Notes: generated by a model from the sequence alone, not told the origin. DNA of 39,444 nt from CAZLCK01 sp964558235 (GCA_964558235.1 CAZLCK010000010.1:1-39444); one strand, 5' to 3'; counted from the stretch's first letter, positions 23,693 to 32,322 are shown. A program made the numbers and translations.

Positions 23693-25339
23693 ATGAATGC
23701 TGACATAAAACTGAGGTTTGTAAATGCTGTAAAGGCTGCTTGCCAAGCTGTTGGCGATAGGCAAGAAGAGATCAACAGATTAAATGTCTTTCCAATTCCT
23801 GATGGAGATACTGGAACCAATGTAACCCTTACTATGCAAAATGTTGTAAAGGAGCTCGATAAGCTTCCCGATTATTCCAGCATGGTAAGGATTTTTCGGG
23901 CTATCAAGCGCGGCTCTTTAATGGGGGCTCGTGGTAATTCTGGAGTTATTACAAGCCAGATTTTGCGTGGAATTTCTGAAGGTGCAGCTGAGCGAACAGA
24001 GTTTGATCCATCTTCTGTTGCTTATGCATTTCAGAAAGCTCAAGAGGTTTCATATCATGCGGTAAGAAAACCTGTTGAGGGCACAATTTTGACTGTTATC
24101 AAGGATGCTGCAATATATGCTCAAAAGGCAGCAGATGATGGTGTTGAGCTCGATGATATGCTTCGCGGTATTGCCAAAGAGGCTTTTGAGTCTGTGAAAC
24201 GGACTCCAGATCTCATGCCAACTCTAAAAGAAAATGGTGTTGTTGACTCTGGTGGACTGGCTTTGGCAGTTATGCTCGAGGGATTTGTCAACAGCTTTTT
24301 AGGCGATAATCTCGCTGTTTCTGCTGATGATGATGTCTTTGCAATCAAGGGCGGCAAAGTTGCAATTGAGCAGTTAAATGACTGGGAAAACCATAATTTC
24401 AGATACTGCACTGAGTTTTTGTTCCAAAGTCGCGAACTCGATGTTGAAGAAGCCTATGACTTTTTGGCATCGATGGGAGATTGCGAGCTGATTGTCGGCG
24501 ATCATCCAGATTTTAAAGTTCATGTTCACACAGATCAGCCAGGTATTGTTTTGACCTGGATGATCGAGCGGGGTCAGCCGCATGAGATTTTTATTCATAA
24601 TATGGATATGCAATCTGAGGAACGTCTCGAAAAAATAGCTGCTGACAATGCAGAGCCTGAAAAGCTAACTACTCCACCTAAGCCTTTGGGATATGTTGCT
24701 GTAGCTGTAGGTTCTGGCAATATTGCTATTTTAGAGTCGCTTGGTGTGGACAAGGTTGTCTCTGGTGGACAAACGATGAACCCGTCAACCTCTGATATTG
24801 TGGAAGCGATCAATGATGTTAACGCAGAAAAAATAATCGTTTTTCCAGGCAATAAAAACATTGTTATGTCAGCTAATTCAGCGGCTGAGCTTGTTGATAA
24901 GCCATGCGGAGTTGTTCCAACAAAGAGCTTACCTCAAACTTTTACAGCTATCTTTAGTGGAAATCCAGAGATGTCACTCGATGAAAATGTCGAGATGATG
25001 ATCGATGCTATTGAAGATGTTGTAACTTGTGAAGTTACTACTGCTGTGAAGGATGCAGTAACGAGCGATGGTGTTCAGATCCGCGAAGGTGATGTTATGG
25101 GAATCATCGATGGAGCAATTGAGCTCGTTGGATCTGATATTCATGATGTTTGCATTCAGGCAATTGATAAGCTTGCCTCTGGTTTTGTAGACAACATCAC
25201 TCTATTGGCTGGTGAAGATATGGATGATGAGGAACTTCAAAGTCTCACAGAATACATTGAAGAAAATTATGAGGACTTGGAAGTTGATGCAAATCGCGGA
25301 GAGCAGCCTTTATATCCTTTAATTTTATCTGTAGAGTAA
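23693..25339 (+). CDS. DAK2-domain protein, FakA/YloV-like kinase
   Basis: A 548-residue protein with an N-terminal DhaL-type kinase domain (about 1-200) and a FakA-type C-terminal region. The nucleotide/metal site FPIPDGDTGTN (D37, D39) and GARGNSGVI are intact, as is DSGG. Homologues (FakA) phosphorylate fatty acids held by FakB proteins so that exogenous fatty acids can enter phospholipid synthesis. No fakB is seen in this window. It is followed by recG after a single base, so the two are translated from one message. The ribosome binding site is weak. Confidence 0.9.
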   Translation: MNADIKLRFVNAVKAACQAVGDRQEEINRLNVFPIPDGDTGTNVTLTMQNVVKELDKLPDYSSMVRIFRAIKRGSLMGARGNSGVITSQILRGISEGAAERTEFDPSSVAYAFQKAQEVSYHAVRKPVEGTILTVIKDAAIYAQKAADDGVELDDMLRGIAKEAFESVKRTPDLMPTLKENGVVDSGGLALAVMLEGFVNSFLGDNLAVSADDDVFAIKGGKVAIEQLNDWENHNFRYCTEFLFQSRELDVEEAYDFLASMGDCELIVGDHPDFKVHVHTDQPGIVLTWMIERGQPHEIFIHNMDMQSEERLEKIAADNAEPEKLTTPPKPLGYVAVAVGSGNIAILESLGVDKVVSGGQTMNPSTSDIVEAINDVNAEKIIVFPGNKNIVMSANSAAELVDKPCGVVPTKSLPQTFTAIFSGNPEMSLDENVEMMIDAIEDVVTCEVTTAVKDAVTSDGVQIREGDVMGIIDGAIELVGSDIHDVCIQAIDKLASGFVDNITLLAGEDMDDEELQSLTEYIEENYEDLEVDANRGEQPLYPLILSVE

Positions 25340-25340
25340 A

Positions 25341-27587
25341 ATGCCTAAAAAAGATTTGTCTAAAGATAGAGACGTTGATATTGCTTCGACGCGTTTAGGC
25401 GCATTGTTATCTCTTGAAAAAGATGTAAAAACACTCTCTGGTGCTGGTGGCAGTAGAGCTCAGGCACTATCCAAACTGGGGATTCGCACGATAAAAGATC
25501 TGCTCTTTAACCCCCCAAAACGTTATATCGATTTCACTAATATTAGTAGAATCGCTGATGTTGCTATCGGGCAAAATGCAACCGTTATTGGCGTTGTAGA
25601 TAGAGTTGTCTCTAGAAATCTTCGACCGCGTCTTAATTTAATATCGGCTGATGTAGTCGACTCTAGCGGCGTAATTAATGCGATTTGGTTTAATCAGCCA
25701 TGGATTGCAACATCTTTACACGAAGGCGACAAGATCTTGTTGCAAGGTCCAATAGATCATAGAAATGGCTATAAACAGATCAAGCCTCAAAGGCTAATCA
25801 TCTTAGAAGAACAGGGCAAAAAGACTCAAACCCAACTTCCTAAAATTTGGCCTATTTATAAGCAGACAAAAGGTATCACATCTGCATGGATAAAACGTCT
25901 TGTAAATCAAGCTTTTGAGATCTCTAATTGGGCGTGTGACATTATCCCGGTTAATCTACGCATTCAAAATAATTTGATGAGCAGGTATTGTGCGCTCAGG
26001 AATCTTCATCTGCCAAATGATATGCGTGATGTTGAACTTGCTCGTCGAAGACTTGCATATGAAGAGTTGTTGTTGCTTCAAATCTATTGGTTACGTCAAC
26101 GCTTTGTACTGGATAAAAAAACTCCTTCGTTTAGTCACACAATAGACGGCAAGACTTTTCAAGCCTTTATGGCTAATCTTCCATTTGAATTAACCGATGA
26201 ACAATATCAGGCACTAAACGATATCTTGGCCGATATGGCCAGCTCCAAAAAGATGAGCAGGATGGTTTTGGGCGACGTTGGAACTGGAAAGACCATCGTT
26301 GCTGCAGGAGCTTTAAGTGTTGTAGGAGATAACGATTCACAAGGTGTGCTGATGGCTCCAACAGAGGTGTTGGCTAGGCAGTATGGAGTAAAAATCGGAC
26401 CGATACTAGATACGATCGGTATTCGCTGGGCAACGCTTACATCTTCCACCTCTGCTAAGGACAGAAAAGATATCTTAGCTGGAATAAAGAGTGGAACTAT
26501 TCAAGTTCTTTTTGCTACGCATGCTGCCATAGAAGATAGTGTTGTCTTTAGTAACTTAACTCTTGCAATAGTCGATGAGCAACATAGATTTGGAGTTGTT
26601 CAAAGAGAGAAGCTACAGGCAAAGGGGGAAGCTTGCGACTATCTGTGTATGACAGCAACTCCAATTCCGCGTTCTCTTGCAATGACTGTATATGGCAATC
26701 TCGACTGCTCATATATCAAAAAACGGCCTGGACAGGCACAAAATATCGAAACAAAGGTTATTGATAAGCGAAATCGATTTATTGCCTTTGATGAGATAAG
26801 AAAGTGTGTAGCTCAAGGTTCACAAGCTTATATAGTTTGTCCTCTTATTGATTCTACGAGCTCTAGTGATACGGACGAACAAGTGCATGACACTGTTATA
26901 CAAGATAGTGAAGGGGAACAAAATAGCATCTTTGATGATGATAAAAACTATGAAGCTCCTCTAGATGAGGATGAACTCGAAAAAGCAGGATCTAATATTG
27001 CTGCAGCAAAGGCCGAGGCAAAATACCTTGCTGAAGAGGTCTTTCCAGAGATGAATATTGGACTTTTGTGTGGCAGTATGTCTTCACAAGAGAAAAATGC
27101 AACGATGGATTCGTTTAGACGCGGTGAGATTGATGTTTTAGTTTCGACTACAGTAGTTGAAGTTGGTGTTGACGTTGCAAATGCAACTTTGATGGTTGTT
27201 GAAGATGCACAGAGATTTGGATTGGCGCAACTTCATCAATTGCGTGGTCGTGTTGGAAGAGGTAAAAAACCTGGAAAGATGATACTTTTAGCTAGACTTA
27301 CAACTGAAGAAGCTAAGACTCGCATGAAGGCTATGGAAGAAATATCGGATGGTTTTGAGCTTGCAGCATTGGATTTAAAGATGCGTCGGGAGGGCGATGT
27401 TATTGGAAGCAGGCAACATGGTCTTCCGGCATTAAAATTTGCAAATGTGATTAGTGATGAAGATCTTGTAAGACAAGCTCGCGAGGATGCAAAAAGACTT
27501 TTAGAGGAAGATCCAGAGCTTTTAAACCCAGATAATGCACTTTTAGCGCGAGAGGTAAGGCTTAAATATTCTTATGTCGCACAGTAG
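25341..27587 (+). CDS. recG: ATP-dependent DNA helicase RecG
   Basis: A 748-residue branch-migration helicase that remodels stalled forks and Holliday junctions. Wedge/OB domain about 60-160; Walker A GDVGTGKT (311-318); DEQH box (412-415) followed by RFGVVQREKL; TATPIPRSLAMT; and VSTTVVEVGVDV plus QLRGRVGRG motifs in the second RecA domain. An acidic, Ser/Asp-rich stretch of about 48 residues (about 503-550) interrupts the second domain right after VCPLID, where most RecG proteins have a short linker. The start ATG lies one base after the upstream stop. The DNA around its stop codon is repeated downstream (see repeat at 27578). Confidence 0.95.
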   Translation: MPKKDLSKDRDVDIASTRLGALLSLEKDVKTLSGAGGSRAQALSKLGIRTIKDLLFNPPKRYIDFTNISRIADVAIGQNATVIGVVDRVVSRNLRPRLNLISADVVDSSGVINAIWFNQPWIATSLHEGDKILLQGPIDHRNGYKQIKPQRLIILEEQGKKTQTQLPKIWPIYKQTKGITSAWIKRLVNQAFEISNWACDIIPVNLRIQNNLMSRYCALRNLHLPNDMRDVELARRRLAYEELLLLQIYWLRQRFVLDKKTPSFSHTIDGKTFQAFMANLPFELTDEQYQALNDILADMASSKKMSRMVLGDVGTGKTIVAAGALSVVGDNDSQGVLMAPTEVLARQYGVKIGPILDTIGIRWATLTSSTSAKDRKDILAGIKSGTIQVLFATHAAIEDSVVFSNLTLAIVDEQHRFGVVQREKLQAKGEACDYLCMTATPIPRSLAMTVYGNLDCSYIKKRPGQAQNIETKVIDKRNRFIAFDEIRKCVAQGSQAYIVCPLIDSTSSSDTDEQVHDTVIQDSEGEQNSIFDDDKNYEAPLDEDELEKAGSNIAAAKAEAKYLAEEVFPEMNIGLLCGSMSSQEKNATMDSFRRGEIDVLVSTTVVEVGVDVANATLMVVEDAQRFGLAQLHQLRGRVGRGKKPGKMILLARLTTEEAKTRMKAMEEISDGFELAALDLKMRREGDVIGSRQHGLPALKFANVISDEDLVRQAREDAKRLLEEDPELLNPDNALLAREVRLKYSYVAQ

Positions 27588-27655
27588 TTTTTTAAATAGG
27601 TGCATAGGGTTTTGAATGGGCGTGCAGTAGAGGCGCACAGTAGTTTTTAAATAGG
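27578..27655. repeat. direct repeat of the recG stop-codon region
   Basis: The word CGCACAGTAG followed by a T-run and AAATAGG occurs at 27578-27600 (spanning the recG stop TAG 27585-27587) and again at 27634-27655, 56 bases on, differing by one T in the run. A weaker third copy, CGTGCAGTAG, sits at 27621-27630. Together they look like remnants of local duplication. Confidence 0.85.
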
Positions 27656-27691
27656 ATTTATTAATTTTAGATAAGTTAACGGGAGTTTTAG

Positions 27692-28345
27692 ATGAGAGTT
27701 GTCGCCGGGGATTTTAAAGGCAGACATATTGAACCAGTTCCTGGGAATAACACTAGGCCAACAGCACAACGAGTGCGCGAGGCGATTTCTAGTTCTATTA
27801 TTTCAAATCTCGATTGTGGGATCGAAAACGCAAAGGCACTAGATGCATTTGCTGGAAGCGGTGCGCTTGGCATAGAAATGCTTTCCAGAGGTGCTTTAAG
27901 TTGCACTTTTGTGGAGTTAGATCCAAAAGCTGCTCGCATAGTTGAGCAAAATATCAGTAATCTTCCTTTGCAAGATGGACAGGCTAAACTATTAAGAGCA
28001 GATATGTTTGAGCTTGCAGGTGATACAACAACACAGGTGGCATCGAGCGCAATTTTGGGAGGATCTTTTAATCTTGTTTTAATCGACCCACCATATGCTG
28101 TTGAGCCTATCCAAGTTGCTAAGATGATCTCTGCTCTTAATTATGCTTCTGTGCTTGAAGATGGAGCTTTGATAGTCTATGAGATGGCAACGAGAAAAAC
28201 GCCTGGTTATAACAGAAAGCGTAATAAGAAGGAGATACCTCTAGAGGTTGTTAAAATGCAAGATATTTTGCAAGACACATTTGAGCTCATAGGTGTTAAG
28301 CACTATGGAATCACTCAGGTTGTGTACTTTAAGAAATTAGGATAG
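27692..28345 (+). CDS. rsmD: 16S rRNA guanine-966 N2-methyltransferase
   Basis: A 217-residue Rossmann-fold methyltransferase that modifies G966 of 16S rRNA. MRVVAGDFKGR and RPTAQRVREA at the start are RsmD hallmarks; the SAM site is DAFAGSGALGIE (51-62); the catalytic DPPY is at 132-135. A Lys/Arg-rich insert (NRKRNKKE) lies near 170. GGAG is six bases before ATG. It keeps the usual neighbourhood recG-rsmD-coaD. Confidence 0.96.
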   Translation: MRVVAGDFKGRHIEPVPGNNTRPTAQRVREAISSSIISNLDCGIENAKALDAFAGSGALGIEMLSRGALSCTFVELDPKAARIVEQNISNLPLQDGQAKLLRADMFELAGDTTTQVASSAILGGSFNLVLIDPPYAVEPIQVAKMISALNYASVLEDGALIVYEMATRKTPGYNRKRNKKEIPLEVVKMQDILQDTFELIGVKHYGITQVVYFKKLG

Positions 28346-28397
28346 ACCGTCTGCACAGTAACGTCAGATATGCGAAGTAGATGGGGGAGAGGGATAA

Positions 28398-28916
28398 ATG
28401 GAACTCAAACATACTAGAAATAGCGGGCGCGCAATGGTACCGGGTACATTTGATCCGATTACAGTTGGACATATAGATATTATCAAGAGGGCATCAAAAC
28501 TTTTCAGTGATGTGATTGTCGCAGTCGCTGAGTCTTCCAGAAAGGGTTCTGGCCCTATCTTTTCTTTGGAAAAAAGAGTTGAGCTTGTGAAAGAGGCTTT
28601 AAAAGATATCGAGAATGTGAGAGTTGAGCCATTTACTGAACTTTTAGTGGATTTTGCTGCACAAAATGATGTTCAGGTAGTCGTTAAGGGGCTTAGAGCT
28701 ATTACAGATTTCGAAGCAGAATTCCAGATGTCTGCGCTGAATTACAAGCTCGATCCAACTCTAGAGACGATCTTTATCATGTCTACTCCAGAGAATATGT
28801 ATCTTTCATCATCAGCTGTACGTGAGCTTGCATTTTTGAAAGCTAATGTTACGGGACTAGTTCCACAAAATGTCGGCAAAGCGCTCGCTGAGATTACTGG
28901 CTGTACATTTGAGTAG
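28398..28916 (+). CDS. coaD: phosphopantetheine adenylyltransferase
   Basis: A 172-residue nucleotidyltransferase that joins ATP and 4'-phosphopantetheine to give dephospho-CoA, the substrate of CoaE. The nucleotide-binding (T/H)xGH motif is TVGH (22-25) after GTFDPI; the second signature is SSSAVRE near the C-terminus. About a dozen extra N-terminal residues precede the usual start MVPGTFDP; the chosen ATG follows GGGAGAGGG, but an ATG at 28434 could also serve. Typical family length is about 160. The stop-codon region is duplicated in tandem. Confidence 0.95.
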   Translation: MELKHTRNSGRAMVPGTFDPITVGHIDIIKRASKLFSDVIVAVAESSRKGSGPIFSLEKRVELVKEALKDIENVRVEPFTELLVDFAAQNDVQVVVKGLRAITDFEAEFQMSALNYKLDPTLETIFIMSTPENMYLSSSAVRELAFLKANVTGLVPQNVGKALAEITGCTFE

Positions 28917-28938
28917 GGCTGTCTTTGAGTAGGGCTGT
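28908..28938. repeat. tandem duplication across the coaD stop codon
   Basis: TTTGAGTAGGGCTGT occurs at 28908-28922, containing the coaD stop TAG (28914-28916), and again at 28924-28938, a unit of 16 bases. The second TAG is not in the coaD frame. Confidence 0.9.
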
Positions 28939-29123
28939 TTTATATGCGTGTAAAAAAATGTGAAAACAGCTGCTTGCCTCGAGTGCGAAAACCGCTATAT
29001 ACCTCGTAATTTGCACTTACATTAGATGACTTTAGGCAACGATATGCTTATGATGTACAATGTAGAGTCGTAGATTTGTGTCAAATAGTCAAACAAGTTT
29101 GGCGAAGCTGAAGGGGAACACAT

Positions 29124-29588
29124 ATGGATGAGACCGGAGTTCTCGCTCTTTTAGATGAGCTCGCAGATTTCATTGAAGATAGCAAGCCAGTATTAGGTAA
29201 TAGCGCAAAACGCCAAGTTGATATCAATCAGGCTATGGATATCATCAATGATATTCGTGATGCTTTTCCTGTTGAATTTTCGCAGGCAAGGCAGATTGTT
29301 AGAGAACGTCAAGGGCTCTTTGAAGATGCTGAAGCAGAGTGCAATAGAATTTTGGAAGATGCACGCAATCGCGCTTTGACTATTGCAAGCGAAGCAGAAA
29401 TTGTCCGTATTGCTCAACAGCAGGCCGAAAATATCTTAGCTGATGCTCGCGAGCTTGAAAGATCGACTCGAGCTGGTGCCGAAGATTATGCCGACAATGT
29501 TTTTTCTCATATCGAGCAAACTCTAGAATCGCTTGGAGATAATGTCCATCGTTGTCGAGAGAGGCTAAATAATAGAGCTGCACGCTAG
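29124..29588 (+). CDS. SepIVA/DivIVA-like coiled-coil protein
   Basis: A 154-residue, highly charged, mostly helical protein with no membrane segment. The first 50 residues (LLDELADFIEDSK, then INDIRDAFPVEFSQARQIV) match the layout of mycobacterial SepIVA: a short N-terminal element, a variable loop, an I-DIR-A-P-E pattern and then a long coiled coil (about 60-150) of Ala/Glu/Arg heptads. SepIVA takes part in septation and polar growth in mycobacteria. As there, the next gene is DUF177. The similarity is by eye and the coiled coil alone could mislead (ATP synthase b-subunit-like proteins look alike). AAGGGG is eight bases before ATG. Confidence 0.7.
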   Translation: MDETGVLALLDELADFIEDSKPVLGNSAKRQVDINQAMDIINDIRDAFPVEFSQARQIVRERQGLFEDAEAECNRILEDARNRALTIASEAEIVRIAQQQAENILADARELERSTRAGAEDYADNVFSHIEQTLESLGDNVHRCRERLNNRAAR

Positions 29589-29637
29589 TTTTCTCGCTAG
29601 GTGTTTAAGAGCACTAAAGTAAAGCTAAGGTATGTAG

Positions 29638-30183
29638 ATGCAGCGTCTAATCTATCAAATTTCTCCGATTGAATCGCAGGCTGGCTTAGCTGAAAGTCTA
29701 TCTGGAACTCTAGATATTGAACCTTTTGAATTAGGAAGCATGTCATTTTCTATTCCTAAAGGGATAGATTATTTTGTCACGCTTTCAAATGTCAAAGACG
29801 CAATAGTTTTGACTGGTAAAGCAACTGCAAATGTAGAAGGCCTATGTTCTCGCTGTTTATCAAATGCAACAATGGAGATAGATTCAGAGGTAGAAGGATA
29901 CTACCTTTTAGGCGAGGATAGCGATGTTACCGGTATGGCCGAAGATGAATACGAGCTAATTGGTGCAGATGGCAAGATCGACCTATCTGAAGCAATTGAA
30001 TCTGCAATCTTAGTTGAGCTGCCTATGATTTTTTTGTGTCGTGATGATTGCAAAGGGCTTTGTCCTAAGTGTGGAATCAATCTGAACGAAAAACAATGTG
30101 ATTGTGCAGATCAAATCGATGATTCTAATCCCTTCGCGGTCTTAAAAGACTTTTTTAAGGACGAAACTTCGGCCATAAACTAG
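29638..30183 (+). CDS. DUF177 (YceD-family) protein with cysteine pairs
   Basis: A 181-residue protein of the DUF177/YceD family, linked to 23S rRNA accumulation in plants and bacteria. It carries the family core GLCSRCLSNATMEI (C70, C73) and a C-terminal zinc-like cluster C134, C138, C142, C145, C154, C156, then DNPF-like SNPFAVLKDF. In most genomes rpmF (L32) follows directly; here there is no rpmF, only a terminator and then rimP. AAGG precedes the ATG. Confidence 0.88.
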   Translation: MQRLIYQISPIESQAGLAESLSGTLDIEPFELGSMSFSIPKGIDYFVTLSNVKDAIVLTGKATANVEGLCSRCLSNATMEIDSEVEGYYLLGEDSDVTGMAEDEYELIGADGKIDLSEAIESAILVELPMIFLCRDDCKGLCPKCGINLNEKQCDCADQIDDSNPFAVLKDFFKDETSAIN

Positions 30184-30258
30184 CAATTTTTAAAATCACT
30201 TGATATCATTGGGTTGGCTGTGCAAATAATGCATGGCTGGCAATTATTGGTTTGTGTA

Positions 30259-30289
30259 AGTGGGTTGTTTTATCAGACCCGCTTTTTTT
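30259..30289 (+). terminator. hairpin with T-run ahead of rimP
   Basis: AGTGGGT (30259-30265) pairs with ACCCGCT (30277-30283), one G-T pair, 11-base loop, followed by seven Ts. It can end DUF177 transcripts, or act as an attenuator in the leader of the rimP-nusA operon, 40 bases ahead of the rimP start. Confidence 0.75.
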
Positions 30290-30328
30290 ATGCGGATAGA
30301 TCTCTAGTTAGAAAGGAGGTTGCCGAAT

Positions 30329-30796
30329 ATGAGAACAAAAAAGATTCAAGAACTCATCGATAGATTAGAAGAAGTTGCGAGCTCATATGATTATGAAATA
30401 GTCGACGCTGTAGTTGTTGGAAGCTCAAAAAATCCGATACTTCGAATCTATATTGATAAAGAGGGCGGAGTTAATCTCGATGATATCTCGCAAGCTCAAC
30501 AGGACTGGCTTGAAGATGTTGTTGATGAGGTCGATATCATTTCGGGCAACTATCTACTAGAGGTTTCTTCACCAGGAGTTGACCGTCCGCTTCGAACAAA
30601 GGAACACTTTGAGAGATTTGCTGGCGAAGAGGTCAAGATAACTTCTGAGCCAATTGATAACAGAAAAAGATTTTCGGGCACGCTTTGTGGAGTTGAGGGT
30701 GATGATGTGATTGTTGAACTCAAGGATGGCGAGCGTGTGAATATCGCTTTTGAAAAGATCACAAAAGCAAATGTTGTTGGAAAGATAGAGTTCTAA
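30329..30796 (+). CDS. rimP: ribosome maturation factor RimP
   Basis: A 155-residue two-domain factor needed for 30S subunit assembly. The N-terminal alpha/beta domain holds LRIYIDKEGGVNLDDI and YLLEVSSPGVDRPL, the family signature; the C-terminal SH3-like barrel follows (FSGTLCGVEGDDVIVEL). The start ATG 30329 is nine bases after AAAGGAGG (30312-30319); a TTG at 30320 in frame abuts that site and is unlikely. First gene of the rimP-nusA-ylxR-infB-rbfA set, the order found across Gram-positive bacteria. Confidence 0.95.
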   Translation: MRTKKIQELIDRLEEVASSYDYEIVDAVVVGSSKNPILRIYIDKEGGVNLDDISQAQQDWLEDVVDEVDIISGNYLLEVSSPGVDRPLRTKEHFERFAGEEVKITSEPIDNRKRFSGTLCGVEGDDVIVELKDGERVNIAFEKITKANVVGKIEF

Positions 30797-30811
30797 GAAA
30801 GGTTGTTCATA

Positions 30812-32002
30812 ATGGCCTCTGAGCTTATGGAAGCGCTTTCTGCCTTAGCGCATGAAAAGAAAATTGATGAGATTTATTTACTGGAGCAATTAGAGCTTTC
30901 ATTATCAAAAAGCTATAAGTCGATTTTAAATCTTGAAAATGACGCAAGGGTCACAATTGAGCGCAGTACTGGAAAAATCTATGTTTTTGAAGTTGTTCCA
31001 GTAGGTGAGCCAGATGAGGAGACTGGCGAGTATAGCGAGTTTGAAGAGCGCGACGTTACTCCAAGCGATGTCAGCCGTATCGCTGCTCTTAACGTTAAAA
31101 AATATCTCGCTGAGATCTTGCGTGACCACGAAAGACATGCTTTATACAACGAGTTTATCGATAGAGTTGGTGAGCTTGTGTCTGGGCAGGTTCTGCAAAC
31201 GACGCCTGACTTTACGATCTTAAAGATTCGCGAAGGCGTTGAAGCCGAGCTTCCTCACTTCGATCTTGAGAGAAACCCTGGTGAGCTTAATGAAAAGCCA
31301 CCTATGGAGCGCTATAGACATAATCAGCGATTGAAAGCTGTTATCGTTGATGTTCGAGATCCAAGCTCTGTGGAGACAAATTCTAAGAGCAAAAATACGC
31401 GTCCTTTGATTGTTGTCTCTCGCACGCATCCAGACTTTATTCGCAGGCTCTTTGAGATGGAAGTTCCAGAGATCTATGAGGGAATCGTCGAGATTAAGAC
31501 TATAGCTAGAGAGCCAGGCGCTCGCTCTAAAGTTGCGGTTTATAGTCGCGAGCCAAATTTAGATCCTGTTGGAGCCTGCGTTGGTCCTAAGGGATCTCGC
31601 GTGCGCATGGTTGTTGAGGAGCTTCATAACGAGCGTGTGGATATTATCTCATGGAGTGAAGATCCAGCGATTTACGTTGCAAATGCGTTATCTCCAGCAA
31701 AGATCTCAAGTGTGGCTATCGATGAGTCTGCAAGATATGCCACAGTTGTTGTTTCAGATGATCAGCTCTCTTTGGCAATTGGCAAAGAGGGTCAAAATGC
31801 ACGTTTGGCTGCAAGATTAACGGGATGGCATATCGATATCAAGAGCGCTTCTTTAGTTGAGGAGATGCCCGTTAGTTCCTTGCTTGATGAAGAGGCAGAA
31901 GAAGAGACCGATGATAGGTGCGCCTTTATTGGCGAGGATGGCTTGCGTTGTAGAAATCATGCGCGTCCGGGTAGTCGTTTTTGCGGGATTCACGAAGAGT
32001 AG
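30812..32002 (+). CDS. nusA: transcription factor NusA with Cys/His C-terminal tail
   Basis: A 396-residue RNA polymerase-associated factor for pausing, termination and antitermination. N-terminal polymerase-binding domain (about 1-125), S1 domain (about 130-200), then KH1 and KH2 (about 220-345; ARSKVAV, GACVGPKGSRVRMV, LAIGKEGQNARLAARLTGWHIDI). The last 30 residues add a small metal-site candidate: C370, C380, C391, H394 with RPGSRFCGIH. Typical short NusA proteins lack it. The start is ATG 30812 with AAAGG upstream; a TTG at 30803 in frame is less likely. 15 bp after rimP and 8 bp before ylxR. Confidence 0.95.
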   Translation: MASELMEALSALAHEKKIDEIYLLEQLELSLSKSYKSILNLENDARVTIERSTGKIYVFEVVPVGEPDEETGEYSEFEERDVTPSDVSRIAALNVKKYLAEILRDHERHALYNEFIDRVGELVSGQVLQTTPDFTILKIREGVEAELPHFDLERNPGELNEKPPMERYRHNQRLKAVIVDVRDPSSVETNSKSKNTRPLIVVSRTHPDFIRRLFEMEVPEIYEGIVEIKTIAREPGARSKVAVYSREPNLDPVGACVGPKGSRVRMVVEELHNERVDIISWSEDPAIYVANALSPAKISSVAIDESARYATVVVSDDQLSLAIGKEGQNARLAARLTGWHIDIKSASLVEEMPVSSLLDEEAEEETDDRCAFIGEDGLRCRNHARPGSRFCGIHEE

Positions 32003-32010
32003 GATTTCTA

Positions 32011-32322
32011 TTGGCGATTAGTAACACAAAGAAGACACCGATTAGGACATGTTGTGCTTGTGGGCTTAAGAGCAACAAATCTGCTTTTGTGCGCGTTGTG
32101 CGCTCAAAAGATGGGATTATTGAGCTGGATACAAGTGGAAGGATGCCTGGTAGGGGAACTTATGTGTGCACCAATCCCCAATGTGTAAATAAAGCTATCA
32201 AACAAAATAAGCTTGGAAGAGCACTTAGAATTACTATCGATGAACAAGAAGCGAAACGTTTGGAGAAGCAGCTATTGGATTACATTAAAAACATTACGCC
32301 GAGGGAAGGTATGGTAGGTTGA
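32011..32322 (+). CDS. ylxR: YlxR-family RNA-binding protein
   Basis: A 103-residue small basic protein of the YlxR (DUF448) family, encoded between nusA and infB in many genomes; suggested roles are RNA binding and regulation. It shows TCCACGLKSNKSAFVRVVR, then the family's GR-x-PGRGTYVC motif and a helical Lys-rich tail. The start is placed at TTG 32011, six bases after TAGGA, which lies across the nusA stop. Longer starts further upstream would overlap nusA. One base separates its stop from infB. Confidence 0.9.
   Translation: MAISNTKKTPIRTCCACGLKSNKSAFVRVVRSKDGIIELDTSGRMPGRGTYVCTNPQCVNKAIKQNKLGRALRITIDEQEAKRLEKQLLDYIKNITPREGMVG

Noticed and set aside
27588..27691. A remnant of a second recG copy in the repeat downstream of recG.
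   Set aside because: The repeated word is only 22-23 bases and there is no further similarity to recG coding sequence around it.
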